The notes: generated from the sequence alone by a model not told the origin. 64,000 nucleotides of DNA from Mesorhizobium neociceri (GCF_013520985.1 NZ_JACDTY010000001.1:310001-374000); one strand, 5' to 3'. Shown: positions 51,499 to 60,669, numbered from the stretch's first letter. Translations and numbers: made by a program.

Positions 51499-53832
51499 AT
51501 GAATGAGGCAGTTCGAAATCCCCCAAAGTCGACCAATGGGCCGATCATCGAGATCGAGAACCTGTCGATCTCCTTCTTCACCCGCAAGGGCGAGATCCCC
51601 GCCGTCATGGACTTTTCCTGCACGGTCATGCCCGGCGAAGCCATGGGCATCGTCGGCGAATCCGGCTGCGGCAAGTCGACCGTGTCGCTCGGCATCATGC
51701 GCGATCTCTCCAACATCGGAAAGATCGTCGGCGGCAAGATCAAGTTCCAGGGCAAGGACATGGGCGAGCTCTCCGACGAGGAGCTGCGGTCCATTCGCGG
51801 CAACAAGATCGCCATGATCTATCAGGAGCCGATGGCGAGCCTCAATCCGGCGATGAAGGTCGGCCAGCAATTGATGGAAGTGCCGCTGATCCACGACAAG
51901 GTATCGAAGGAAGAGGCCTACAAAAGGGCGCTGGAAATGGTGCGGGCGGTGAAACTGCCCGACCCCGAGCGCATGATGCGTTCCTATCCGCACCAGCTTT
52001 CCGGCGGCCAGCAGCAGCGCATCGTCATCGCCATGGCGCTGCTGTCGAAGCCGGCGCTGCTTCTGCTCGACGAGCCGACCACCGCGCTCGACGTGACGGT
52101 GGAGGCCGGCATCGTCGAACTGGTCAGGGGGCTCGGCGAAAAGTTCGGCACGTCGATGATCTTCGTGTCGCACAATCTCGGCCTGATCCTGGAGACGTGT
52201 GACCGGATCACGGTGATGTATTCGGGCGAAGCGGTCGAGACCGGCAAGATCAAGGACGTGTTCGACCGGATGCGTCATCCCTATACGCAAGGGCTGTTCC
52301 GCTCGATCCCGCTGCCGGGCGCCGACAAGAATTCGCGGCCACTAATCTCGATCCCCGGCCAGTTGCCGCTGCCGCACGAGCGGCCCAAGGGCTGCAATTT
52401 CGGCCCGCGCTGCCACCATTTCGTCGAGGGCGTCTGCAACGCCGCCGAAATCCCGATGATCGAAGTCGCCGGTCACGAGGGGCATTTCTCGCGCTGCGTA
52501 CGCTTCAACGAGATCGACTGGGAAGCACTGCCGCCCGGCGCCAAGAAGGTCAATGAGCGCGTCGTGCCCGGCGCGCCGGTGCTCAAGATCGAGGACCTCA
52601 GGAAATACTACAAGGTCGGCGGCAGCGAAGTGTTCGGCTCCAGCGAGGGCCGCGTCGTCAAGGCCAATGAGACGATCTCGTTCATGGCGCGCGAATCCGA
52701 AACCGTCGCCATCGTCGGCGAATCCGGCTGCGGAAAGTCGACGCTGGCCAAGGTGCTGCTCGGGCTGGAGACGGCAAGTTCAGGCACCGTGACGCTGGGC
52801 AACAAGCAGATCCAGTCGACCGGCATCGAGAAGCGCAGCGTCGATACGGTGTCGTCGATCCAGATGGTGTTCCAGAACCCGTTCGACACGCTCAATCCCA
52901 GCCACTCGGTCGGTTCGCAGATCATCCGCACGCTGGAGAAATTCAATGTCGGCAACAATGTTGCCGAGCGGCGCAAGCGCATGCTGGAACTGCTCGACCT
53001 AGTGAAGCTGCCGCGCGCTTTCGAAACACGCAAGCCGCGCCAGCTGTCCGGCGGCCAGAAGCAGCGTATCGGCGTGGCGCGCGCCTTCGCCGGCGATGCC
53101 AAGGTGGTGGTGGCCGACGAGCCGGTCTCGGCACTCGACGTGTCGGTGCAGGCGGCCGTGACCGAGCTGTTGATGGACATCCAGCGCAAGAACAAGACGA
53201 CGATGCTATTCATCAGCCACGATCTGTCCGTCGTGCGCTACATCGCGGACCGCGTTGTCGTCATGTATCTCGGCTACATCGTCGAGCAAGGCACGACAGA
53301 CCAGATCTTCGCGCCGCCCTATCACCCCTATACCGAGGCGCTGCTGTCGGCGATCCCGATTGCCGACACCAGCGTGGTCAAGAAGCACATCGTGCTCGAA
53401 GGCGACATCCCGTCGGCGATGAACCCGCCGAGCGGCTGCCCGTTCCAGACGCGGTGCGGCTACAAGAAGCTGGTGCCCGACAATCTGTGCGAGACCAAGG
53501 TGCCGCCGGTCAAGCATCTCGGCGACGGCCATATGAGCCTGTGCTGGCTGTCGGACGATGTGCTGGCGACGATGGAGCCGGTCATCAAGTTCGACAAGGA
53601 GCACGCGGCGCATGAGGGTGTGCCGGAAGATGCGCCGCATGGCAGCGGCTCGGGTTCGACAGGAACAGCGCCCAACCGGCCGCGTGGCAAAGCGTCGACC
53701 GCGGAAGCGGACGAGATCGGCGAGGCCGTGGAGCAGGGTCAGGCCGGGATGCGAGCCCGTCGCAACAAAGTAGTCGACGAGGCTTCCGAAACCGGTGTCA
53801 AAAGGCCGAAAGATACGACAAGGCGGCACTAA
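51499..53832 (+). CDS. Peptide-type ABC importer, fused double ATP-binding protein (DppD-DppF type)
   Basis: 777 residues with two complete ABC domains. Each has the Walker A GESGCGKST (about residues 56-64 and 412-420), signatures LSGGQQQR and LSGGQKQR, and Walker B LLLLDEPTTALD and VVVADEPVSALD. After each domain is the oligopeptide-ATPase C-terminal cysteine module (GCNFGPRCHHFVEGVC; GCPFQTRCGYKKLVPDNLC), which may hold an Fe-S cluster. A charged tail of about 70 residues ends the protein and looks disordered. The ATG at 51499 has GGAG seven bases upstream; a TTG at 51487 is less likely. It completes the operon. Confidence 0.9.
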   Translation: MNEAVRNPPKSTNGPIIEIENLSISFFTRKGEIPAVMDFSCTVMPGEAMGIVGESGCGKSTVSLGIMRDLSNIGKIVGGKIKFQGKDMGELSDEELRSIRGNKIAMIYQEPMASLNPAMKVGQQLMEVPLIHDKVSKEEAYKRALEMVRAVKLPDPERMMRSYPHQLSGGQQQRIVIAMALLSKPALLLLDEPTTALDVTVEAGIVELVRGLGEKFGTSMIFVSHNLGLILETCDRITVMYSGEAVETGKIKDVFDRMRHPYTQGLFRSIPLPGADKNSRPLISIPGQLPLPHERPKGCNFGPRCHHFVEGVCNAAEIPMIEVAGHEGHFSRCVRFNEIDWEALPPGAKKVNERVVPGAPVLKIEDLRKYYKVGGSEVFGSSEGRVVKANETISFMARESETVAIVGESGCGKSTLAKVLLGLETASSGTVTLGNKQIQSTGIEKRSVDTVSSIQMVFQNPFDTLNPSHSVGSQIIRTLEKFNVGNNVAERRKRMLELLDLVKLPRAFETRKPRQLSGGQKQRIGVARAFAGDAKVVVADEPVSALDVSVQAAVTELLMDIQRKNKTTMLFISHDLSVVRYIADRVVVMYLGYIVEQGTTDQIFAPPYHPYTEALLSAIPIADTSVVKKHIVLEGDIPSAMNPPSGCPFQTRCGYKKLVPDNLCETKVPPVKHLGDGHMSLCWLSDDVLATMEPVIKFDKEHAAHEGVPEDAPHGSGSGSTGTAPNRPRGKASTAEADEIGEAVEQGQAGMRARRNKVVDEASETGVKRPKDTTRRH

Positions 53833-53853
53833 ACCAGGAAGGGTGCTAGTTTT

Positions 53854-53980
53854 CGCATTGCTGCAGTTGGACGGCTTAGTCGCGGGCCATCCTTGTCGGT
53901 CGCCCGCGCGTAGCCCTGCACGCCGGCATCGCCGCGGTTGCCGCGGCCATAGGCTGTCCAGCCGAGATAATAGGCGAGGT
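53854..53980 (-). pseudogene. Duplicated 3' fragment of the lytic transglycosylase gene
   Basis: These 127 bases match 54727-54852, the 3' end of the intact transglycosylase gene, in the same orientation, with about nine substitutions and one 1-base indel. The indel shifts the frame after YARATDK, so the fragment cannot encode the original C-terminus. With the intact copy it brackets the GST gene. Confidence 0.85.
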
Positions 53981-53998
53981 GCAGTCGCGGAGGGGCCG

Positions 53999-54676
53999 AT
54001 GTACATTCTCTATGGCGGTGACTTCACCCGCGCTCCTCTTGTCCAGTGGGTGCTTGAGGAAGGCAAGGTCCGCTATGAGCTCAGAAAAATTGACATTCTG
54101 AACGGTGAGCACCGCAGCGCGGAATTCCTGGCGATAAATCCGGCCGGGCTCGTGCCGGTGCTGATCACGCCTGAGGGCGAGGCGCTCTACGAGGTGGCCG
54201 CGCTGATGCTTTGCCTGGCCGAACGGCATCAGCTCACGGAGCTTGCGCCTGCGGTGACCGACCCGGACTGGGGCCTCTTTCTCTCGACGGTTTTTCATAT
54301 CGCCGCAGATATACAGTCCGAGATGAAGCGCTTCCATTACCCGCATCGCTTCTCGCTGAGACGAGACGATGACGCTGGGGTTCAGGACCTGGCAAAATCG
54401 ACGGTTCTCAGCCGCCTGAAGATCATGAACACAAGGCTGGCACTAAGAGGCCCTTACGTCCTGGGGCCTCGTTTCTCACTTGCGGATTTCTATCTGAGTT
54501 TTTGGATCGCCTATCTTGACCGCCAAATGGTGTGCGAGCAGCTTCCGTCGATTGCCAGGCTATACGAGTTGGTTCGCTCTCGCCCCAGCGCAACTCCCTA
54601 TATCGAAGAGACCGAAAGAGCGGCGGATGCTTATGCTGCGATGATGAAGAAGCATCCCGGAGGCGTCATAGCCTGA
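53999..54676 (+). CDS. Glutathione S-transferase family protein
   Basis: 225 residues. The thioredoxin-like N-domain (YILYGGDFTRAPLVQWVLEEG, NPAGLVPVLITPEGEALYEVAAL) has the cis-proline VPVL motif and Glu near the glutathione site. The all-helical C-domain ends SLADFYLSFWIAYLDRQM, matching the conserved N-capping region. The ATG at 53999 follows GGAGGGG. Base composition and codon use are less GC-biased than the neighbours, which suggests acquisition. It lies between two copies of the transglycosylase 3' end and is convergent with the intact gene. The substrate is unknown. Confidence 0.85.
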   Translation: MYILYGGDFTRAPLVQWVLEEGKVRYELRKIDILNGEHRSAEFLAINPAGLVPVLITPEGEALYEVAALMLCLAERHQLTELAPAVTDPDWGLFLSTVFHIAADIQSEMKRFHYPHRFSLRRDDDAGVQDLAKSTVLSRLKIMNTRLALRGPYVLGPRFSLADFYLSFWIAYLDRQMVCEQLPSIARLYELVRSRPSATPYIEETERAADAYAAMMKKHPGGVIA

Positions 54677-54715
54677 TCGATCCCGACGGACCTCACGCCT
54701 TGTATGCGCGCTCGC

Positions 54716-55309
54716 TCAGTTGCTGCCGCATTGCTGTAGCTGGACGGCGTAGTCGCGGGCCATCTTGTCGGTCGCCCGCGCATAGCCTTGCACGCCGGCA
54801 TCCCCGCGATTGCCGCGGCCATAGGCGGTCCAGCCGAGATAGTAGGCGAGGTAGAGATTGTAGGTGTCGTTGCGGGCGACGCCGAAGGTGTCGGCGGTTT
54901 TGGAATGATACCAGCCGACGAAATCGACGGCATCGGCGAATTTCGTGCGCCGCGCCGCCCAGCTGCCGGTCTCGCTCTGATATTGCGACCAGGTGCCGTC
55001 GAGTGCCTGCGAGAAACCAGTGGCCGAGGAGACGTGCTTCCACGGAATGAAGCCGAGCAGTTTTGTGCGCGGCGGCCTGGCGTTGCTCTTGAAGCCGGAC
55101 TCCTTGCGCACCGTCGCCATCAGCACCGGCACCGGGATGCCGTATTTCTGCGAGGCGCGTTCGGCCGCAGCCTGCCAGTTGTCGAACCAGCCATCGTTCT
55201 GGTCGAAGACGGCGCAGACATCGTTGATGTGGCTCGGCGGCGTCGCGCAGGCCGAAAGCCCCAGCAGCACACCAACCGCTACAATTTTACTAAAACTCGA
55301 CACACGCAT
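54716..55309 (-). CDS. Lytic transglycosylase (SLT domain) lipoprotein
   Basis: 197 residues. The lipoprotein signal MRVSSFSKIVAVGVLLGLSAC places the lipid-bearing cysteine at residue 21. The SLT fold has the catalytic Glu70 in VRKESGF, then ATGFSQALDGTWSQY and NLYLAYYLGWTAYGRG. It would be anchored in a membrane and cleave peptidoglycan glycan strands. The 3' end (54727-54852) is duplicated at 53854-53980. It is divergent from the MttB-type gene. Confidence 0.88.
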   Translation of the reverse strand: MRVSSFSKIVAVGVLLGLSACATPPSHINDVCAVFDQNDGWFDNWQAAAERASQKYGIPVPVLMATVRKESGFKSNARPPRTKLLGFIPWKHVSSATGFSQALDGTWSQYQSETGSWAARRTKFADAVDFVGWYHSKTADTFGVARNDTYNLYLAYYLGWTAYGRGNRGDAGVQGYARATDKMARDYAVQLQQCGSN

Positions 55310-55526
55310 TGGAAGACGAATAGGCCGAAATCATAAAGGGAATCTTGCTGCGTTTCTTAACGGCTTGCCGGCCCGGCTCAACCTAAGAGAGCCTGTATCA
55401 TTATTCCGACCTTTTGCGTCGTTTTTGTCTTCATCGGAATCCGGAAATGCCGCCTTGGCTAAAATCACGCCTGTGAAGGGCGGATTTCTGACAGCCACAT
55501 TCCGATGCTGGCGCTCTGATGCCGGC

Positions 55527-57065
55527 ATGAATGAACCAAGACGCAAGCGCGGCGCCGAGCGAACCAGCAACAGGGGGCCGTCGGCCATCCCGCAACTGCC
55601 GCTCAGGCGCGTGACCAATCCCTATCCACCGATGGCAATGCTGTCGGCCGACCAGATCGAGGCGATCCATCAGGCCTCGATGCATATTCTGGAAAATTTC
55701 GGCATCGAGGTGATGAGCCCGCGGGCGCTGTCACTGTTCGAGAAGGCAGGCGCCACGGTCGATCATGCGACGGCGAATGTCCGCATCGACAGGGGCCTTG
55801 TCGCCGAGGCGCTGAAGACCACGCAGTCCAGCTATCGGCTGACGCCGCGCAATTCGGCCAACACTATTCATCTCGGCGGCAACACGATCAATTTCACCCT
55901 CGTCGCCGGGCCGCCCAATGTGCATGACATGGAGCGTGGCCGGCGAGCCGGCAATTTGCGCGACTATGCCGATCTCACCCGGCTGGCGCAGCATTTCAAC
56001 TGCATCCACATGCTCGGCAACCAGGTCTGCGCGCCGGTGGAGCTGCCGGCCAACACCAGGCATATGGACACCTATTTCACCAATCTGACGCTGACCGACA
56101 AATCCTTCCATGTCTCGGCGATCGGCAGGGGCCGGGCGCTCGACGGCATCGAGATGATGGCGATCGCGCGCGGGCTGACGCTGGATGAGATGCGTGACGA
56201 TCCCGGCATCGCCACCATCATCTCGGTCAACTCGCCGCGCCGCTTCGACGAGATGATGGCCGAAGGCCTGATGACCATGGCCGAGTTCGGCCAGTCGGTG
56301 GCGGTGACGCCGTTCACCCTGATGGGCGCGATGAGCCCGGTGACGTTGGCCGGCGCATTGGCGCAGCAGAATGCCGAAGCGCTGTTCGGTGTGGTGTTGA
56401 CGCAGCTGGTGCGCCCCGGCGCGCCGGTGATGTACGGCGCCTTCACCTCCAATGTCGACATGAAGTCGGGCGCGCCGGCTTTCGGCACGCCGGAGAACAC
56501 CAAGGCCAACATCGCCTCGGGGCAATTGGCGCGGCGCTACAATCTGCCCTATCGCACGACGCCGGGTTCGGCCTCCAACGCCGCCGACGCGCAAGGCGCC
56601 TATGAGACGCTGATGGCGCTGTGGGGCACGGTGCTTGGCCACGGCAATCTTGTCTACCACGCCGCCGGCTGGCAGGAGGGCGGGCTGACGGCATCGTTCG
56701 AAAAGCTCATCATCGATGTCGAGATGATCCAGCACATGATGGAGTTCCTGCGCCCGATCGTGGTTGACGAGGCAGAGCTCGCGGTCGAGGCGCTGGGCGC
56801 GGTGCCGACCGGTGGCCACTTCTTCGGCGAGCCGCACACGCTGGAACGCTATGCCACCGCCTTCTACCAGCCGATGCTGTCCAACTGGCAGAATTACGAG
56901 GCGTGGCAGGAGGCCGGTGGTCTCGACACGACGGCGCGGGCGACCCGGCTTTGGAAGAAGGCGCTGGAAGACTATGTCGAGCCGGTGATGGATGTCGCCG
57001 TGCGCGAAGCGCTGGAGGCGTACATGGCTAGGCGCAAGGAAGCGATCGGGCAAGGCGAGCCGTGA
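55527..57065 (+). CDS. MttB-family methyltransferase homologue lacking pyrrolysine
   Basis: 512 residues, normal for the family. Signature stretches include LSADQIEAIHQASMHILENFGIEV, NFTLVAGPPNVHDMERGRR, VAVTPFTLMGAMSPVTLAGAL, GAPVMYGAFTSNVDMKSGAPAFGTPE and VPTGGHFFGEPHTLERY. Archaeal MttB carries pyrrolysine at an in-frame TAG; here the frame is continuous, so it belongs to the non-Pyl branch that includes glycine-betaine and proline-betaine methyltransferases. Methyl transfer from a quaternary amine is likely. No cognate corrinoid protein is in the window. The start is uncertain because the ATG at 55527 lacks a clear ribosome-binding site. The oxidoreductase gene follows after 57 bases. Confidence 0.82.
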   Translation: MNEPRRKRGAERTSNRGPSAIPQLPLRRVTNPYPPMAMLSADQIEAIHQASMHILENFGIEVMSPRALSLFEKAGATVDHATANVRIDRGLVAEALKTTQSSYRLTPRNSANTIHLGGNTINFTLVAGPPNVHDMERGRRAGNLRDYADLTRLAQHFNCIHMLGNQVCAPVELPANTRHMDTYFTNLTLTDKSFHVSAIGRGRALDGIEMMAIARGLTLDEMRDDPGIATIISVNSPRRFDEMMAEGLMTMAEFGQSVAVTPFTLMGAMSPVTLAGALAQQNAEALFGVVLTQLVRPGAPVMYGAFTSNVDMKSGAPAFGTPENTKANIASGQLARRYNLPYRTTPGSASNAADAQGAYETLMALWGTVLGHGNLVYHAAGWQEGGLTASFEKLIIDVEMIQHMMEFLRPIVVDEAELAVEALGAVPTGGHFFGEPHTLERYATAFYQPMLSNWQNYEAWQEAGGLDTTARATRLWKKALEDYVEPVMDVAVREALEAYMARRKEAIGQGEP

Positions 57066-57122
57066 CGCTTTCCATCCTGATTCATCTCACCCATCCAACT
57101 CATTGATAACAGAGCAAAACTC

Positions 57123-59549
57123 ATGAAATCGCATGCAAAGGTGGTGGTCATTGGCGGTGGCGTGGTCGGCTGCTCTGTGCTGTTCCATCTGGCCCGCCAT
57201 GGCTGGACGGATGTGGTGCTTCTTGAGCGCGATGAGCTGACTTCCGGCTCGACCTGGCATGCGGCCGGCGGCATGCACACGATCAATGGCGACCCCAACG
57301 TCGCCAAGCTGCAGAAATACACGATCTCGCTCTACAAGGAGATCGAGGAGCTGTCTGGTCAAGCGACCGGCGTGCACCTGACCGGCGGCGTGCTTCTGGC
57401 GGCGACCGAGGCGCGGCTCGACTGGCTGCGCGGCGTCGTTGCCAAGGGGCGATATCTCGGCATCGACCTTGAAGAAATCTCGGCCAATGAAGCAGCCGAA
57501 CTGATGCCGCTGCTCGACCCGAAACAGTTTGTCGGCGCTGTCCGCAACAAAGAGGATGGCCATCTCGATCCCTCGGGGGTGACGCACGCCTATGCCAAGG
57601 CGGCGCGCAAGCTCGGCGCCGAGGTCGAGCGTTTCACCAAGGTGGAAGACATTGTGCGGCGGCCCGACGGGATGTGGCGTGTCATCACCAACAAGGGCGA
57701 GGTGGTGACCGAGCATGTCGTCAATGCCGGCGGCCTGTGGGCGCGGGAGGTTGGCCGCATGGTTGGGCTGGAACTGCCGGTGCTGGCGATGGAGCACATG
57801 TACCTGATCACCGAGGACATGCCCGAGGTCGCGGCGTGGAACGCCAAGACCGGCACGGAGATCATCCATGCTGTCGATTTCGACGGCGAGCTCTATCTGC
57901 GCCAGGAGCGCGGCGGCATGCTGATGGGCACGTACGAGAAGGCCAACAAGGTCTGGTCCGAGTTCTCCACGCCGTGGAATTTCGGCCATGAATTGCTGGA
58001 ACCGGATATCGACCGCATCGCGCCGTCGCTCGAGGTCGGCTTCCGGCATTTCCCGGCCTTCGAGAGGACCGGCATCAAGCAGATCATCAACGGCCCCTTC
58101 ACCTTCGCGCCCGACGGCAATCCGCTGGTCGGGCCGGTGCGCGGCCTTCCCGGCTTCTGGGTCGCCTGCGGCGTCATGGCGGGCTTTTCACAGGGCGGCG
58201 GTGTGGGGCTGGCACTGTCGAACTGGATGATCGAGGGCGATCCCGGCGCCGACATCTGGGCCATGGATGTGGCGCGCTATGGCGACTGGGCGACGATGGC
58301 CTACACCAACGCCAAGGTGCGCGAGAATTATTCGCGCCGCTTCTCCATCCGTTTCCCCAATGAAGAACTGCCCGCCGGACGGCAGCTGAAGACAACGCCG
58401 ATCTACGATTTGCTGTCGGCCAAGGGCGCGCAATGGGGCGTGTCCTATGGGCTGGAAGTGCCGCTGTGGTATGCGCCCGAGGGCGTCAAGGATGAGTTCT
58501 CCTGGCGGCGGTCCAGCGACTTCACCCATGTCGCCAAGGAGGTCGCGACGGTTCGTGAAGGCGTCGGCCTGGCGGAGATTTCGAACTTTGCCAAATACAA
58601 GGTGACGGGCGAGGGAGCCGCCGCCTGGCTCGACAGGATCTTTGCCTGCAAACTGCCGAAGCCTGGCCGCATGACGCTGGCGCCGATGCTGAAGGACGAC
58701 GGCAAGCTGATCGGCGATTTTACATTGGCCAATATCGGCGACGGCGAGTGGTTCATCGCTGGATCCGGTGTCGCCGAGCAGTATCATATGCGCTGGTTCG
58801 AGGCGCATTTGCCGGGGGATGGTTCGGTGCGCATCGAGGCGCTCGGGCAAAAACTCACCGGTCTGGCGATCGCCGGTCCGAAGGCGCGGGAGGTGTTGGA
58901 AAAGGTCACCCGCGCCGATGTCGCCAATGCCGCGTTTCCATTCATGGCAGTCGCCAAGATAGACATCGGCATGGCGCCATGCCTGGTCGGCCGCGTCAGC
59001 TACACCGGTGATCTCGGCTACGAGATCTGGGTGGCGCCGGAATACCAGCGCGCTGCCTTCCAGGCGCTGATGGCGGCGGGCGAAGAATTCGGCATTGGCC
59101 TGTTCGGCTCGCGCGCGCTCAATGCGCTGCGGCTGGAGAAGAACTACGGCTCATGGGCGCGCGAATACCGGCCGATCTACGGGCCGCTGGAGGCCGGGCT
59201 CGACCGTTTCGTCGCCTATGGCAAGGACGCCGATTTCATCGGCAAGGCCGGCGCTCTTGCCGAGCGCAAGCAAGGCGGCAAGCTCAGGCTGCGCACCTTC
59301 ATCCTCGAAGCCGACGATGCCGATGTCATCGGCGACGAGCCGATCTGGTACGATGGCGCGGTGCGCGGCTGGGTGACGTCAGGCGGCTATGCGCACCATC
59401 CGAAAAAGTCCGTCGCTCTCGGCTATGTGCCGACGGAGATCGCCGACGAGAGCGACGGGTTTGAGATCGAACTTTTGGGCAAACGCCACACGGCGCGCAT
59501 GCAGGCGGCGCCGCTGTTCGATGCGAATTTCGAACGCATGAGGGGATGA
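57123..59549 (+). CDS. FAD-dependent dimethylglycine/sarcosine-dehydrogenase-like oxidoreductase with GcvT domain
   Basis: 808 residues. The N-terminal DAO-type FAD fold has IGGGVVGCSVLFHLARHG, and His46 in GSTWHAAGGMH corresponds to the histidine that bonds FAD covalently in dimethylglycine and sarcosine dehydrogenases. A FAO_M-type linker and a C-terminal GcvT aminomethyltransferase domain follow (about residues 425-800; FAKYKVTGEGAAAWLDRIF; LGYEIWVAPEYQRAAF; RLEKNYGSWAREY), which would pass the one-carbon unit to tetrahydrofolate. It is directly downstream of the MttB homologue, so the two probably demethylate the same N-methylated compound in sequence. Confidence 0.88.
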   Translation: MKSHAKVVVIGGGVVGCSVLFHLARHGWTDVVLLERDELTSGSTWHAAGGMHTINGDPNVAKLQKYTISLYKEIEELSGQATGVHLTGGVLLAATEARLDWLRGVVAKGRYLGIDLEEISANEAAELMPLLDPKQFVGAVRNKEDGHLDPSGVTHAYAKAARKLGAEVERFTKVEDIVRRPDGMWRVITNKGEVVTEHVVNAGGLWAREVGRMVGLELPVLAMEHMYLITEDMPEVAAWNAKTGTEIIHAVDFDGELYLRQERGGMLMGTYEKANKVWSEFSTPWNFGHELLEPDIDRIAPSLEVGFRHFPAFERTGIKQIINGPFTFAPDGNPLVGPVRGLPGFWVACGVMAGFSQGGGVGLALSNWMIEGDPGADIWAMDVARYGDWATMAYTNAKVRENYSRRFSIRFPNEELPAGRQLKTTPIYDLLSAKGAQWGVSYGLEVPLWYAPEGVKDEFSWRRSSDFTHVAKEVATVREGVGLAEISNFAKYKVTGEGAAAWLDRIFACKLPKPGRMTLAPMLKDDGKLIGDFTLANIGDGEWFIAGSGVAEQYHMRWFEAHLPGDGSVRIEALGQKLTGLAIAGPKAREVLEKVTRADVANAAFPFMAVAKIDIGMAPCLVGRVSYTGDLGYEIWVAPEYQRAAFQALMAAGEEFGIGLFGSRALNALRLEKNYGSWAREYRPIYGPLEAGLDRFVAYGKDADFIGKAGALAERKQGGKLRLRTFILEADDADVIGDEPIWYDGAVRGWVTSGGYAHHPKKSVALGYVPTEIADESDGFEIELLGKRHTARMQAAPLFDANFERMRG

Positions 59550-59576
59550 AGGCTCACCCCCTTTGTCCCGCCCTTG

Positions 59577-59969
59577 TCAGGCGTTGCGACGGTTGTCGAG
59601 CGCGAAGGCGCCGGCGCCGGCAAACACCAGATAGAGGAAGATGAAGCAGAAGGAGATCGCCACGTCGCCGTTGTTGTTGATCGGGAAGAAGTCGCGCGGG
59701 AAGTGCGCCATGAAATAGGCGATGGCCATCTCGCCGGCCAGCAGGAAGGCAACGGGCCGAGTGAGGAGACCGAGCGCCAGCAGGATGCCGCCGGCGAATT
59801 CGATAATGCCTGCCGTCGTCGTCAGTCCGGTGAGAGCGTGAGCCTCGGCGCTTACGGGGAAATTGAACAGCTTCTGCGAGCCATGCTCGATGAACTGCAG
59901 GGCCGTGATGATGCGCAGCACGCCGAGCATCTGCGGCTGAAATCTGCTGAGACCGTCAAAAAGCTTCAT
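59577..59969 (-). CDS. DoxX family membrane protein
   Basis: 130 residues with four predicted membrane segments: MLGVLRIITALQFIEHGSQKL, AGIIEFAGGILLALGLLTRPVAFLLA, EMAIAYFMAHFPRDF, and FCFIFLYLVFAGAGAFALDNR. The GxxE/GPxxFxR-like pattern of the DoxX family appears as LIEFAGGILLALG and HFPRDFFPI. Members take part in thiosulfate oxidation in archaea or in oxidative-stress membrane complexes, but most are uncharacterised. It ends close to the convergent oxidoreductase gene. Confidence 0.82.
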   Translation of the reverse strand: MKLFDGLSRFQPQMLGVLRIITALQFIEHGSQKLFNFPVSAEAHALTGLTTTAGIIEFAGGILLALGLLTRPVAFLLAGEMAIAYFMAHFPRDFFPINNNGDVAISFCFIFLYLVFAGAGAFALDNRRNA

Positions 59970-60103
59970 CTAAAACTCCATTTTTCCAACCCTTCGGCCC
60001 GGCCATAGATTATCGCCTGGCCTCGGACCATTCACTTCCCATGGCCTGCCATCAACAATCGGTGATTGAAAATTGTTTTCAGTCTGGACTTCGATAGTTG
60101 TTC

Positions 60104-60138
60104 TCGCTATGGTTGCATGCGTATCGCTATGGTTGTAT
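60104..60138 (+). promoter_or_regulatory. Direct repeat TCGCTATGGTTGyAT upstream of the exported-protein gene
   Basis: TCGCTATGGTTGCAT (60104-60118) recurs as TCGCTATGGTTGTAT (60124-60138), a 20-base period equal to two helical turns, 43 bases before the start codon. A weaker third copy (TCGATAGTTGT) precedes at 60091. This looks like a regulator-binding array. Confidence 0.5.
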
Positions 60139-60180
60139 ATCTGCGCGTAGACACTCCAAACCAGATGGGTTCCCTTAGCC

Positions 60181-60669
60181 ATGAAAAAAGTCACCATCAG
60201 CCTGTTCGCAATCCTTGCGGGCACCAGCGTCGCCATGGCCGCCGACAGCGGCTGCGATGCCTTCAAATGGCCGGTGACACGTGAACAGGAACTATTTCCG
60301 GCAGCGCCAGCCGCGCAGTCCGGCGGTGCTGTGACAGTCGGGCAAGCGGTGGATTTCACGCTCGCGGCGGTCGACACGATTAGCTTTGCCGTGCCGCCGG
60401 AACGCGCGCCGGCAGCCGGGACATTCGGCGCGACGGCAAACGTCGCCGTGCCTCCGGAGGGCGAGCTCCAGATCAGCCTGTCCGATGAGGCGTGGGTCGA
60501 CGTCATTCAGAATGGCCAAGCCTCGAAGTCCGTGGCTTTCAGCGGTGTGAAGACCTGTCCCGGCATCCGCAAGAGCGTGCGCTTCAAACTTGCGGCCGGG
60601 GCGGCCACGATCCAGCTCAGTGGCGCCAAGAAAGAGAACCTCAAGGTCGCTGTGTTAGCGCCGGAATGA
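60181..60669 (+). CDS. Exported protein of unknown function
   Basis: 162 residues. A signal peptide MKKVTISLFAILAGTSVAMA is cleaved before ADSGC, so the protein is periplasmic. The mature chain has two cysteines (CDAFKWPVTREQELF and KTCPGIRKSVRFKL) that could form a disulphide, and a beta-rich composition ending in GAATIQLSGAKKENLKVAVL. I do not recognise a catalytic motif. It stands alone, with a direct-repeat promoter upstream and the convergent VOC gene after it. Confidence 0.75.
   Translation: MKKVTISLFAILAGTSVAMAADSGCDAFKWPVTREQELFPAAPAAQSGGAVTVGQAVDFTLAAVDTISFAVPPERAPAAGTFGATANVAVPPEGELQISLSDEAWVDVIQNGQASKSVAFSGVKTCPGIRKSVRFKLAAGAATIQLSGAKKENLKVAVLAPE

Noticed and set aside
49721..51526. 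601-codon minus-strand open frame opposite the permease genes
   Set aside because: Shadow of two permeases with intact membrane helices and EAA loops; the predicted product is an unnatural His/Asp/Arg-rich chain.
53854..54852. attL/attR of an integrative element around the GST gene
   Set aside because: No integrase, and the 127-base copies are too long and too diverged for a recent site-specific crossover; kept as an insertion with flank duplication instead.
55527..57065. Possible pyrrolysine-containing MttB
   Set aside because: The frame has no internal TAG; the protein reads through continuously, so pyrrolysine insertion is not needed.
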